A stretch of 64,000 nt of DNA from RDYZ01 sp964518905 (GCA_964518905.1 CAZFJL010000019.1:1-64000); one strand, 5' to 3'. Numbered from the stretch's first letter, positions 7,418-15,096 are shown. The notes: a model not told the origin generated them from the letters alone. Program-made: numbers and translations.

Positions 7418-7764
7418 AATCTATTACTGATCTGAAACGTGAATCTCTATGGGAGAAAGTTCCGGCATATAGACTTATGCATGGTTGTATGACAACTCAG
7501 TCAGAGATTCTTCCTTGTGGCACAGTGGGCAAAGTTTGGATCGGTCGTAGATTCGTCATTTTCCGCCCAATAATGAACAAACAATCGTATGCGCACTGGC
7601 ACTCTAGGCAGGTTCGATGGGATTCAAGAGAAATCTTTGCTTTCCCTTTAGTGATAGAGGCAGATCCGCCGCCGCCACAACCGTTGCCATCGCCGCCGTT
7701 GCCGCCGCCACCGCCGCCACCGTTGCCGTTGCCGTCACAACCGGAACAGCTCAATCTATTCTGA
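7414..7764 (+). CDS. Small protein with polyproline stalk and C-terminal clamp-binding motif
   Basis: A 116-residue protein. The first 80 residues form a compact unknown domain (VWIGRRFVIFRPI, YAHWHSRQVRWDSREIF). A stretch of about 30 residues made almost only of Pro, Leu and Ser follows, and the last residues are EQLNLF. QLNLF at the very C terminus fits the sliding clamp-binding consensus, and a polyproline spacer would hold it away from the body. The ATG sits in the ATGA overlap with the previous gene, so the two are coupled and both carry a clamp-like motif. The 3' end overlaps the convergent serine recombinase gene by nine bases. Confidence 0.7.
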   Translation: MKSITDLKRESLWEKVPAYRLMHGCMTTQSEILPCGTVGKVWIGRRFVIFRPIMNKQSYAHWHSRQVRWDSREIFAFPLVIEADPPPPQPLPSPPLPPPPPPPLPLPSQPEQLNLF

Positions 7765-8343
7765 TTTATCAAAACACCACTGATAAAAAGTAGTCCGGCC
7801 TATGTTGAGCGTCTGGCAGATTTCGCGCACGGATAGCCCGTTCGATCGCAATATCTTCGCCGTCTTTATTTCATCCGTACTTAACGCGCGGCGTCGGCCA
7901 CCAGTTCGGCCACGCGCCCGCGCGGCTGCTAACCCGGCCTTAGTTCGTTCACAGATCAGATGCCGCTCAAATTCGGCGAACCCGGCGGCGATCGTGAAAA
8001 ACAACCGACCGGACGCGGTAGACGTATCGAAGCCCTCGATCACACTGTTAAAGTTTGCTCCGGCGGCCTGTATTTCGTCGATGCAGTCGAGCAAATGCCG
8101 GGTAGATCGACCCATGCGATCGAGCCGCCAAACTGTGAGCGTATCGCCCGATCGCAATGACGCGATCGCCCGCTCTAATTCCGGGCGATCTGTTTTGGCT
8201 CCGCTGGCTATTTCAAAAAAAAGGCGATCGCAATCCGTTAGCGCGTCACGCTGCAAAATTTCGGTTTGGTCGTGAGTGCTGATTCGTAAGTATCCGATTC
8301 TCACCGCGTCATCACTGAAAATGTTCGTATTCTCATCATGCAC
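7756..8343 (-). CDS. Serine recombinase (resolvase/invertase family)
   Basis: A 195-residue small serine recombinase. The catalytic N-terminal domain shows RIGYLRISTHDQ with the nucleophile Ser at about residue 22, LTVWRLDRMGRS (about 86-97), and the E-helix region FFTIAAGFAEFERHLICERTKAG. The C terminus has a helix-turn-helix, LSVREICQTLNIGRTTFYQW. It is an ordinary-length Hin/Tn3-resolvase type enzyme, able to resolve or invert DNA between its sites. Its promoter region is shared with the fibre module at 8504 and is rich in palindromes and CGAAC repeats, which could include its recombination site. Its 3' end overlaps the convergent gene at 7414. Confidence 0.9.
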   Translation of the reverse strand: MHDENTNIFSDDAVRIGYLRISTHDQTEILQRDALTDCDRLFFEIASGAKTDRPELERAIASLRSGDTLTVWRLDRMGRSTRHLLDCIDEIQAAGANFNSVIEGFDTSTASGRLFFTIAAGFAEFERHLICERTKAGLAAARARGRTGGRRRALSTDEIKTAKILRSNGLSVREICQTLNIGRTTFYQWCFDKSE

Positions 8344-8503
8344 TTGAGAACACGCCCGGTTAACGTCCGAACGCGAAAACGAACACTACGAACGACCTAA
8401 GCCCGGTGTAACACCGGTGTTATGTGCGAACAATCCGAAAACGAACGTTTGACGAACACCGCCAAAGACAGAAGATCATCGTGCGACATCGAGGAGCTAA
8501 AAA
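8344..8503. promoter_or_regulatory. Divergent control region with palindrome and CGAAC repeats
   Basis: A perfect 14-bp palindrome (TAACACCGGTGTTA) lies at 8409-8422 and overlaps a hairpin CCGGTG-TAA-CACCGG at 8403-8417. The 11-mer CGAAAACGAAC occurs twice (8374-8384 and 8436-8446), and CGAAC occurs at least six times between 8368 and 8457, on both sides of the palindrome. These could be operators, a site for the serine recombinase, or iteron-like repeats. GAGGAG at 8491-8496 is the ribosome binding site for the gene at 8504. Confidence 0.55.
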
Positions 8504-8827
8504 ATGAACCTATCAGAACTGTTTGGATCAAACGCCACTGTCTCCGCCGGAACCCTTCAAATCGATCTAAGCGAGCTGGCCACCTTGCACGGATTCGACG
8601 GCGCGATCGCATCGATCACCCCGTCTCAAATTTTCTCGCTACTTGTAAAACAGGCAGTCACTACGACCGCTGAAAAGACTTTAGATCCGGCGTATGGCGT
8701 GACGGTCGCTCGATCGTTCGATTCGATCGTCGAACGTGGCACGGATTCCCATATCGGCTATGGTTTCGCCGCGACTCTATACGCACCGAACACGGCGGCC
8801 ACCCTCGATCCTGATAGCGTGATCTGA
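8504..8827 (+). CDS. Unknown protein, first gene of the collagen-like module
   Basis: A 107-residue protein without signal peptide or membrane segment. It starts MNLSELFGSNATVSAGTL, then has a helical ITPSQIFSLLVKQAV, a beta-rich VTVARSFDSIVER and an aromatic GYGFAATLYA, and ends in LDPDSVI. The alternation of short strands suggests a small beta-sandwich or fibre-tip domain, but no family is recognised. The strong GAGGAG ribosome binding site seven bases upstream sets the start. It is joined to the next gene by a TGATG overlap. Confidence 0.65.
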   Translation: MNLSELFGSNATVSAGTLQIDLSELATLHGFDGAIASITPSQIFSLLVKQAVTTTAEKTLDPAYGVTVARSFDSIVERGTDSHIGYGFAATLYAPNTAATLDPDSVI

Positions 8828-9399
8828 TGGCGACACATTGCGCGGAAAAACAAGGGACACACCTACAAGTTAGCGGCAATGGCATAACGCCGATCGACAT
8901 TGTTACTGGTGGCGGTGCAACTAGCACTCAATCAAGTAGTAGTACCGTCGCATACGCAACCTGGCAAGTGTTCACCCGCACTGGTAGTAGTAGCCCCACA
9001 AGCCGGGGTTTTCACGGTATCTTGAGTGACAATTCTTTCATCGTTGTGAATGTGTGGAATTCGCAACGGCGGGTTTATTTTTCTCGCTTGACACACACAG
9101 GAGCGCCTCAAGGATCGATGCGTTCATGGTCGTCGAGCCAGCTATCTTTCTTCTCTCATCAGATTTTCAGTCATGGTTCACTGCCAGTGACTACGTACAC
9201 GACGATCGTTCGATCTCCTGGTGGCTCAATACTTTTCAATCAATCGTCAACATCGGGGCAGTTTGCCGTGTCAGAGATTGAATGCGGGTGCGATAACGAA
9301 GACTGTCAGCGTGGCACGTTCCCGTCCGATTTTTGCTGTACAAATTGCGCTGAACAGGTCGGTATTTTGTCGGGCATTTTAGGCGCATTGCGAGGTTAA
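8827..9399 (+). CDS. Unknown Ser/Thr-rich protein with C-terminal Cys cluster
   Basis: A 190-residue protein, translationally coupled to the gene before it. Residues 30-145 are rich in Ser, Thr, Gly, Val and aromatic residues and look all-beta, as in fibre or adhesin proteins. The C-terminal part contains seven Cys within about 25 residues (pattern ECGC, EDC, FCCTNC), which could bind a metal or form disulfides, followed by a helical, Gly-rich end. It has no signal peptide, so export, if any, would need a dedicated route. No family is recognised. Confidence 0.6.
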   Translation: MATHCAEKQGTHLQVSGNGITPIDIVTGGGATSTQSSSSTVAYATWQVFTRTGSSSPTSRGFHGILSDNSFIVVNVWNSQRRVYFSRLTHTGAPQGSMRSWSSSQLSFFSHQIFSHGSLPVTTYTTIVRSPGGSILFNQSSTSGQFAVSEIECGCDNEDCQRGTFPSDFCCTNCAEQVGILSGILGALRG

Positions 9400-9402
9400 G
9401 CG

Positions 9403-11047
9403 ATGCCGTCTAGTTGCGACTTTGATCCGATTCTCTCGGATATCTACGATGCGATCGCCGGTATCGGGTCACCGCCCCCCCCACCGGATCTGAGTGGGAT
9501 TTTGCAAGATATCGCAGATCTGGCAGCTCAGATCGGCGGTTTGTCGGCTGAACTGTCCGCGCTGCGAAACATCGCAGGACAGATCAGAGAGTTTGCGGGG
9601 AGACTTGATCGTCTTGAGGCGATCGCCGGTCAACTCGCACAATTACTCAGTCTATCGGGGCGGGTCAACGATAATACAGTTGGTATTGATTCCCTTAGAA
9701 ATTTAGTTTTAGCGGGTGAACGCTACCAGGATGCAAGGCTAGATCGCCTAGAGCGGCGTCCGCCCGGTCAACCTGGACGCGACGGTGCAAAGGGTGAGAA
9801 AGGCGATCGCGGCGCTAAAGGCGAACGCGGTGCAAAGGGTGAGAAAGGCGATCGCGGCGCGAAAGGCGAACGCGGTGCAAAGGGTGAGAAAGGCGNNNNN
9901 NNNNNNNNNNNNNNNNNNNNNNNNNNNNNNNNNNNNNNNNNNNNNNNNNNNNNNNNNNNNNNNNNNNNNNNNNNNNNNNNNNNNNNNNNNNNNNNCTCGT
10001 GGTGCAACCGGCACTCGTGGTGCAACCGGCACTCGTGGTGCAACCGGCACTCGTGGTGCAACCGGCGCTCGCGGCGTTCGTGGTTTACCAGGTAAAGACG
10101 TTGATCAAAGTCTCGTGAATAAAATTCTGGCTATTTTGGCACAACTGTTGCCACTGCTACAGGTCTTCGATCGCCTCGATCGCCTACAAGATATCCTCGA
10201 TCTGATCAAAACAATCTTAGAAATTCTGGACATGCTACGACCAGATCCAGACGCACCCACTGATGACTGTGCTACTGAATGCCGGTGGAAACAAGACCAG
10301 ATCGACGCGATCACGGTTGAAGCGACAGAGTTACACACGGCGGTGTTTGCGGGTGTTGAAGATTCCGATCGCAGTCCGACCTATGGCCTAAGAAAGCTGC
10401 TAATTGATGGCTTCGAGACTGAAGATCGAGATGGTAATGTGATCTGGGTTGACGGAACATACACCGATGTAAAAGAGATCCGAGCAGACGTAGAAACCAT
10501 CAAAAACAACGCCCCCGTCTACGGTGTCCCCATTCACACCTATCACGATCGCGTCAGATTTAAACCGCAAATCATTTTGCTATTCCGGCAAAAGGTAAAA
10601 AGCGACTGGGCAGATCGTCCTATCGAATCGCAAATCGGTTTCCGAATAATGGAGAATCTAGGCGATATTTGTTTTTTGGCGGACTATATCGATTCTTTAT
10701 TTGATACCGATTACACAATCGATCGCGGTGAATATAAATGCTCATATTGGGAGCCGGATCGAGGTTATCGGATGAACTGCCTTGTGTCCGATCGCAGCGA
10801 AGCTGAAAGAGTTTTCGCCGATGTTCTATCAATCCAGAATCATTGGTTCAATGAAGATCGTTTTTCCGTTAACGAGAGACCATATAAGCAATTCAATTCT
10901 GATCCTGACAACGGTAGACGCGAGCGGCCAGAGGGTGAGGTGCATTTTCTTTACGCCGAATTGAAACAATGGCAACAGCCAGACGTGATCCTGGTAGACC
11001 GTAGCGGGCGTCGCAAGGATATTTTGACCGATGGCACATGTGAGTGA
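9403..11047 (+). CDS. Collagen-like fibre protein interrupted by an assembly gap
   Basis: The gene is broken by 100 Ns at 9896-9995. The 5' part encodes a Pro-rich start, a heptad-like coiled coil (about residues 30-115, with LSGILQDIADLAAQIGG and LDRLEAIAGQLAQLLSL) and Gly-X-Y repeats built from GAKGEKGDRGAKGER. The 3' part starts with six-residue units RGATGT, ends the collagen region at GVRGLPGKD, and continues with a second coiled coil (VNKILAILAQLLPLL..., LDRLQDILDLIK) and a C-terminal domain of about 230 residues rich in Asp, Tyr and Trp. The two parts are in different frames only because the gap is a 100-N placeholder; a true gap length divisible by three joins them. A trimeric stalk with a C-terminal head is the natural model. 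Confidence 0.75.
9784..9895 (+). repeat. 45-bp tandem repeat coding Gly-X-Y units
   Basis: A 45-bp unit (15 residues, five Gly-X-Y triplets) is repeated about two and a half times with one T/G difference before the gap. Near-identical repeats explain why assembly failed here. Confidence 0.85.
9896..9995. other. Assembly gap (100 N)
   Basis: Exactly 100 N, a standard placeholder of unknown real length, inside the collagen-like coding repeats. The upstream part leaves one base of an unfinished codon and the downstream part supplies two, so the missing length should be a multiple of three. Confidence 0.98.
9996..10065 (+). repeat. 18-bp tandem repeat coding TRGATG units
   Basis: An 18-bp unit coding Thr-Arg-Gly-Ala-Thr-Gly is repeated almost perfectly about four times. 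The unit differs in length and sequence from that before the gap, so the missing piece must contain the switch between two repeat types. Confidence 0.85.
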
Positions 11048-11203
11048 TCGTGATAACTGTCCGCACAGACGCAGCACCCAAAAGTTTGCCCGGAAACTTT
11101 AAACTTTCCTCGGAGACCGTGGGGTGATGCAGCATCGATGCTGACACCTATAACGAATGCTGCGAACTGATTTGATAGTGATGAACTTTCATTCATCTCT
11201 GAT
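11048..11203 (+). other. Intergenic segment with two hairpins inside the module
   Basis: Hairpin AAAGTTT-GCCCGG-AAACTTT at 11081-11100 and perfect palindrome CAGCATCGATGCTG at 11130-11143. No T-run follows, so these are not standard terminators; they may be mRNA processing or stability elements. No Shine-Dalgarno is clear before the next ATG. Confidence 0.45.
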
Positions 11204-11560
11204 ATGTCAACACGCAAGTATGGTGTGACCTATACGAACAGCGCCGGAAACACCGTCTTTAAATGGTTCCTCGGCAAGGTCGATGTTTACGATGCGCTGT
11301 TCGCACTGCTAGGTCTTGATACGACTGTCAGCGCGGCGGCGTCCTCTGATCATCGAAAAACAAGCCATGATCCGGACTTTTGCCGTATTGCGGTCAAGTT
11401 GGTCTTGCCTAGCGGCCTGCCCGCCGGTCGTCGTCTCGTCTACGTCGCTCGCGATGAAGTTGAGGAGGTACTAGGCGGCTCTCTCAATGGATTGTCGTGG
11501 GGTCTAGGCGCTGAAACGATCGAGTCCGCCTATGTACCGCGTAACCTGGCTTACTCTTAA
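11204..11560 (+). CDS. Unknown small protein of the collagen-like module
   Basis: A 118-residue basic protein. It starts MSTRKYGVTYTNSAGN with a predicted beta hairpin, then VFKWFLGKVDVYDALFALLGL, and contains a hydrophobic strand pair (CRIAVKLVLPSGLPAG, RRLVYVARDEVEEVLGG). No signal peptide, membrane helix or known motif is visible. It is the first gene after the collagen-like protein and overlaps the next start as TAATG. It could be a structural or chaperone partner of the fibre, but that is only inferred from position. Confidence 0.6.
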   Translation: MSTRKYGVTYTNSAGNTVFKWFLGKVDVYDALFALLGLDTTVSAAASSDHRKTSHDPDFCRIAVKLVLPSGLPAGRRLVYVARDEVEEVLGGSLNGLSWGLGAETIESAYVPRNLAYS

Positions 11561-11793
11561 TGATCGCGGTTGATATCGCAGTCGTTGCCGGATCGCTCAC
11601 AATTTTAGCGATGGCGGTTGGCGTAGTTCGACAAATCTTAATCGCAATGCTCGAACTACAGCGCAACTTATCCCGCTTAAGAGCGCTACTGCAACAGCTC
11701 GCAACTCGTATCACGGCGATTGAACGATATCTAGAAAGAAACACTGAGTTTCTCGGTGTGACGGGCGATACGGGCTTCCCTGATATCTCCTGA
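11560..11793 (+). CDS. Small one-helix membrane protein with coiled coil
   Basis: A 77-residue protein with an N-terminal hydrophobic helix (about residues 3-26, AVDIAVVAGSLTILAMAVGVV) followed by a Leu/Arg-rich coiled coil (about 27-62) and a short polar tail. The topology resembles small phage membrane proteins such as spanin or holin partners and small membrane anchors. There is no lysin gene nearby, so a membrane anchor is as likely. It is coupled on both sides by TAATG and TGATG overlaps. Confidence 0.65.
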   Translation: MIAVDIAVVAGSLTILAMAVGVVRQILIAMLELQRNLSRLRALLQQLATRITAIERYLERNTEFLGVTGDTGFPDIS

Positions 11794-12173
11794 TGCAACC
11801 AAGCGATTACACCTGGCCGATCGGCCTTTCTGATCCGGCTCGCTGGCAAGTTATCGACACTCGATCGTTGTCTTCTGCTGGAGAATTACCCACGATTGAC
11901 GGGCAAGCTGATTCAAACATTCTCGCGATCGAAGTCAACAGCACAGACGATCCGACCTGGTATCGCGCCGGGTGGTGTGCGATCGAACTGCCAAACTTTA
12001 CCGGCGGATCGGCGGCACGATGTGAGATTGCCTCATTCAAGCTTGCTCTAAATCGCTCCAATCTTATCCAGTTCCCAGACCCTATGTATGGCGGTGCATA
12101 TACCGTCCTATACTCGGTTTCATTCGTCCCCTGGCTGCGATCGGCCAATTTGACGATCGCGCAGTTCATCTAA
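11793..12173 (+). CDS. Unknown beta-rich protein of the collagen-like module
   Basis: A 126-residue protein without signal peptide or membrane segment. It is rich in Trp, Pro, Ser and aromatic residues (WPIGLSDPARWQVIDT, WYRAGWCAIELPNF, FPDPMYGGAYTVLYSVSFVPW) and looks like a beta-sandwich. No family is recognised. It is coupled to the preceding gene by TGATG, and an AAAGGAG site after its stop serves the next gene, so all belong to one transcript. Confidence 0.6.
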   Translation: MQPSDYTWPIGLSDPARWQVIDTRSLSSAGELPTIDGQADSNILAIEVNSTDDPTWYRAGWCAIELPNFTGGSAARCEIASFKLALNRSNLIQFPDPMYGGAYTVLYSVSFVPWLRSANLTIAQFI

Positions 12174-12192
12174 CTCCAAAGGAGAAAAACAC

Positions 12193-12498
12193 GTGGCTGA
12201 CAAACTTTACAGCTCAATTCAAACGAACGCTAAGACCAATATCGAAAGCGGCACGATCGAGAATGCGATCTACTCGCTTTGCAAATACGCGGCCATGCTC
12301 GAACGAGAGCAACCTGAAGTGAATCCTAGCGGCGCGAACAACATCACCGTTACAGAAGATGATAACGGCAATATCCGTATCACCTGCGCTCTGAAATACA
12401 CCAGCGGCATCAATGCTGATGGAAACATCGTCATCACCCCGACGCCTTATCTCGCGGATCCGGGCGATGCCCCGGTCAGCGGCGGATCCCTAGGTTAA
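12193..12498 (+). CDS. Unknown small protein, last gene of the collagen-like module
   Basis: A 101-residue protein that starts at GTG, placed by the AAAGGAG site at 12177-12183. The N-terminal half is helical (IENAIYSLCKYAAMLERE); the C-terminal half is a series of short beta strands (NNITVTEDDNGNIRITCAL, INADGNIVITPTPYL), as in repeats of fibre proteins. The strong ribosome binding site suggests high expression relative to the coupled genes before it. No family is recognised. Confidence 0.6.
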   Translation: MADKLYSSIQTNAKTNIESGTIENAIYSLCKYAAMLEREQPEVNPSGANNITVTEDDNGNIRITCALKYTSGINADGNIVITPTPYLADPGDAPVSGGSLG

Positions 12499-12555
12499 TC
12501 CAATTGATTGGGGATTCACTACAGTTAGAAATACGCTTGTGAGGCTTGCCCGATC

Positions 12556-13107
12556 GTGAAAAATACCCTCTTACTCCTGCGAGAACTGAATAATGATGAT
12601 CTCGATTGGTTTGCGAAACATGGACAACTGCGGAAGTTAACCAACGGCGAGACGCTGATTTATGAAGGTCAACCGATCAGCGCTCTCTACTTCGTTTTGT
12701 CGGGGGCGCTGAGTGTTCGCCTCACCTCGATCGAGGATCGTGAACTCGCGCGGGTATCGAGCGGCGAAATTGTGGGCGAAATTTCCTTTGTCGATGATCA
12801 AATGCCGATCGCCACGGTGGTCGCGATCGCCGATGTGATTATTCTGGAAATTCCGCGCTTTCACCTCACGAAAAAGCTGAGTCAAGATCTCGGCTTTGCG
12901 TCGCGGTTTTATCTCGGCATTTCGGCCTGTTTAGCCGATCGAATGCGGGGAACTGTTGGGCGTTTAGGCTATGGCGTCGAGGTTGTCCTCAATGAACGTT
13001 TCGACTTACTTGAACCCGAGGATCTCGAACTGGTTCGCACTAAGTTTCGTTGGCTGGTCGAGCGATCGGGAGCATCCAAGGAAGCAGGATTTAAGGCGGA
13101 AATCTAA
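12556..13107 (+). CDS. Cyclic nucleotide-binding-domain protein
   Basis: A 183-residue protein with one cNMP-binding (CRP-like) beta-roll: GETLIYEGQPISALYFVLSG (about residues 31-50) and the phosphate-binding-cassette region SGEIVGEISFVDDQMPIATVVA (about 68-89). The usual PBC arginine is not clear (PIATV), so ligand binding is uncertain. There is no C-terminal helix-turn-helix; the last 50 residues are a helical extension (FDLLEPEDLELVRTKFRWL). It is therefore not a CRP-type transcription factor. GTG start with GAGG upstream. It is the first gene after the accessory island and probably ancestral. Confidence 0.8.
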   Translation: MKNTLLLLRELNNDDLDWFAKHGQLRKLTNGETLIYEGQPISALYFVLSGALSVRLTSIEDRELARVSSGEIVGEISFVDDQMPIATVVAIADVIILEIPRFHLTKKLSQDLGFASRFYLGISACLADRMRGTVGRLGYGVEVVLNERFDLLEPEDLELVRTKFRWLVERSGASKEAGFKAEI

Positions 13108-13116
13108 CGGTTAGTT

Positions 13117-13168
13117 CAAGCGGTTAATCCAAGCGGTTAATCCAAGCGGTTAATCCAAGCGGTTAATC
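13117..13168. repeat. 13-bp tandem repeat, four perfect copies
   Basis: CAAGCGGTTAATC repeated four times head to tail between the convergent cNMP and mntA genes, followed by a degenerate fifth copy. A noncoding minisatellite; no role is evident. Confidence 0.9.
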
Positions 13169-13222
13169 CAAGCGATTCATTCAAATGGTTTAAAGCGCAA
13201 CAGCGAAGATTCATCGCTCCGA

Positions 13223-13987
13223 CTACGCCACATAGAAACTGACATGACCACCGTAGGCGCGTTCGATCGCTTCAGTTTGCATCACGTTTTTACGATTACC
13301 GCTCGCGATCACCTCATGATTCAGCAAAATGAGGTCATCAAATTGGGTGATGGCTTCGCCAAGATCGTGGTTAACCACGAGCACAACCTGACCCGCATCA
13401 GCAAGTTCATGAAAGATTTGAAACAAGATCGCTTCGGTCTTTTTATCCACACCGGTAAACGGTTCATCAAAGCAAAAAATATCGGCCTCTTGTGCCAACG
13501 ATCGCGCTAAAAAGATGCGCTGCTGTTGACCGCCCGAAAGATTGCCAATCGGTCGATCGAGAAAATCCATCATGCCTACCCGCTCGATCGCGGCGAGGGC
13601 TGCCCGTCGGCTCGTGGGCGAAAACCGGCGAAACCAGCCCGTTTTACGCACACGACCCATCATCACCACATCACGCACCGTCGCCGGAAACGTCCAATCG
13701 ATCGCGCTGCGTTGCGGCACATAAGCAATCCGATCGCGCTGCTCGGCCAGATTTTTGCCCTCGAACTGCACACGCCCCGAGGATGCCGGGATCAAGCCAA
13801 ACATGGCCTTGATTAATGTGCTTTTTCCCGCACCGTTGGGGCCAATAATCCCCGTCATACGTCCCGCCTTCACCGTCAAATTCACATTACGGAGAGCTTC
13901 AACTTCGCGATAGGCGACGTTCAACCCGTCGATCGCGATCGTACGCGGCAGGGTATGCAAATTATCGAAACCGGTCGTCAAGCCCAT
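13223..13987 (-). CDS. mntA: Manganese/zinc ABC transporter ATP-binding protein
   Basis: A 254-residue ATPase of the metal-ion ABC family. Walker A is GPNGAGKST (about residue 50), the Q-loop is at YVPQRSAIDW, the signature LSGGQQQR, Walker B IFCFDEPFTG, and the H-loop VVNHDLG. The YVPQRSAIDWTFP stretch is typical of the Mn/Zn MntA/ZnuC group. It diverges from the binding-protein gene mntC, supporting manganese uptake. The ATG at 13987 fits the family length; a TTG six codons earlier is possible. The permease gene mntB, normally beside it, is absent from this locus. Confidence 0.85.
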   Translation of the reverse strand: MGLTTGFDNLHTLPRTIAIDGLNVAYREVEALRNVNLTVKAGRMTGIIGPNGAGKSTLIKAMFGLIPASSGRVQFEGKNLAEQRDRIAYVPQRSAIDWTFPATVRDVVMMGRVRKTGWFRRFSPTSRRAALAAIERVGMMDFLDRPIGNLSGGQQQRIFLARSLAQEADIFCFDEPFTGVDKKTEAILFQIFHELADAGQVVLVVNHDLGEAITQFDDLILLNHEVIASGNRKNVMQTEAIERAYGGHVSFYVA

Positions 13988-14052
13988 GAGAAAAACGATC
14001 GCCAAACGATCGCGTGCAGGTAGCGGGGATTATGGCCTTAGTTTAACCAAAA

Positions 14053-14098
14053 ATGAAGAGAAAATGAGAAGAATATGAAAAAGATGAGGCATTAATGA
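14053..14098. promoter_or_regulatory. Helically phased ATGA repeats between mntA and mntC
   Basis: Five ATGA boxes start at 14053, 14064, 14075, 14084 and 14095, most preceded by A-rich bases and spaced 11, 11, 9 and 11 bp. Direct repeats at about one helical turn in the shared promoter region suggest a binding site for a response regulator such as ManR, which is known to repress mnt genes in cyanobacteria. The identity is inferred from position. Confidence 0.45.
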
Positions 14099-14142
14099 GA
14101 GCCTAATGGTCATCTGTACTGACGATTCATTCCCCGATTGTG

Positions 14143-15096
14143 ATGCTTCAACAATTCGCTTTCGCCTCGCGCTCTGCTATGGCGCTACTGGCCTCGCTGA
14201 CCCTGACCGCCTGTCAATCCGCAACGACACCGCCGATCACTGACGATCCCAACAAACCAAATATCGTCGCGACCAGCACGATCGTCGCTGACCTGGTTGC
14301 GCAGGTGGGCGGCGATGCCATTGATTTACAGGGGTTGCTCGAACCGGGCGCTGATCCCCATATTTACGAACCCGTCCCGGCGGATAGCATCGCGATCGAG
14401 CAGGCAGATTTTGTCTTTTATAGCGGCCACAACCTCGAACCGGCCTTGGTGGATTTAATCGTGGGAGCCGGGAGCGGTGTGCCGTATCTGGCGGTCGGTG
14501 AGCAGATTGCACCGTTGGCGATGGAGAAAGAGGGACAGCGGGTCGCCGATCCGCACGTGTGGGGCGAGGTGGAAAATGCGATCGTCATGGTGGAAAAGAT
14601 TCGCGATGCCCTGAGTGAGCTAGAGCCGGAGCAGGCGGCGACCTTTGCGGCAAATACGGAGGCGATCGTGGCGGATTTACGTCGGTTGGATGCCTGGATT
14701 CCGGTGCAAATCACGACCATTCCCGAGGGACAACGGGCGATCGTCACGACCCACGATGCGTTTCAGTACTACGCCTCGGCCTACGGTCTGGAAGTGATCG
14801 GGACATTAATCGGAATTAGTACCGAAGAGCAGCCCAGCGCTCAAACGGTGCGATCGCTGGTCGAGGCGATCAAAACGGCGGGGCTTCCGGCGATCTTTGC
14901 GGAGACGACGATCGCGCCGAAGCTGATCGAAACGGTGGCGGATGAGGCTGGGGTTCAAGTTGCCGATCCGAAGCTGTATTCGGACTCGATCGGTGCGCCG
15001 GGAAGCGCGGGCGATTCCTACATCAAAATGATGGTTAGCAATACCTGTTCGATCGCGATTAATTTGGGTGGTTCCTGTACCCCCTTTGAACCCTAG
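14143..15096 (+). CDS. mntC: Manganese ABC transporter substrate-binding lipoprotein
   Basis: A cluster A-I metal-binding protein of 317 residues. The N terminus is a lipoprotein signal with lipobox LTAC (Cys about 24). The four metal ligands of the family can be placed: His in GADPHIYEP, His in VADPHVWGEV, Glu in AIFAETTIAPK, and Asp in LYSDSIGAPG. Two Cys near the C terminus (SNTCSIAINLGGSCTP) are positioned to form a disulfide. It would deliver Mn(II) to a permease powered by the divergent mntA product; Mn is needed for the photosystem II cluster. GTG at 14140 is an alternative start. Confidence 0.87.
   Translation: MLQQFAFASRSAMALLASLTLTACQSATTPPITDDPNKPNIVATSTIVADLVAQVGGDAIDLQGLLEPGADPHIYEPVPADSIAIEQADFVFYSGHNLEPALVDLIVGAGSGVPYLAVGEQIAPLAMEKEGQRVADPHVWGEVENAIVMVEKIRDALSELEPEQAATFAANTEAIVADLRRLDAWIPVQITTIPEGQRAIVTTHDAFQYYASAYGLEVIGTLIGISTEEQPSAQTVRSLVEAIKTAGLPAIFAETTIAPKLIETVADEAGVQVADPKLYSDSIGAPGSAGDSYIKMMVSNTCSIAINLGGSCTPFEP

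Noticed and set aside
9140..9165. CTGATGA on the minus strand in the gene at 8827
   Set aside because: No stem II, no GAAA at proper distance; coding sequence by chance.
10259..10290. CTGATGA followed about 20 bases later by GGAAAC, a possible second hammerhead on the plus strand
   Set aside because: No stem II can form between the two core parts and no stem III or I follows; it lies inside the collagen-like gene.
13117..13168. Regular short repeats as a possible CRISPR
   Set aside because: Copies are directly adjacent without spacers; it is a simple tandem repeat.
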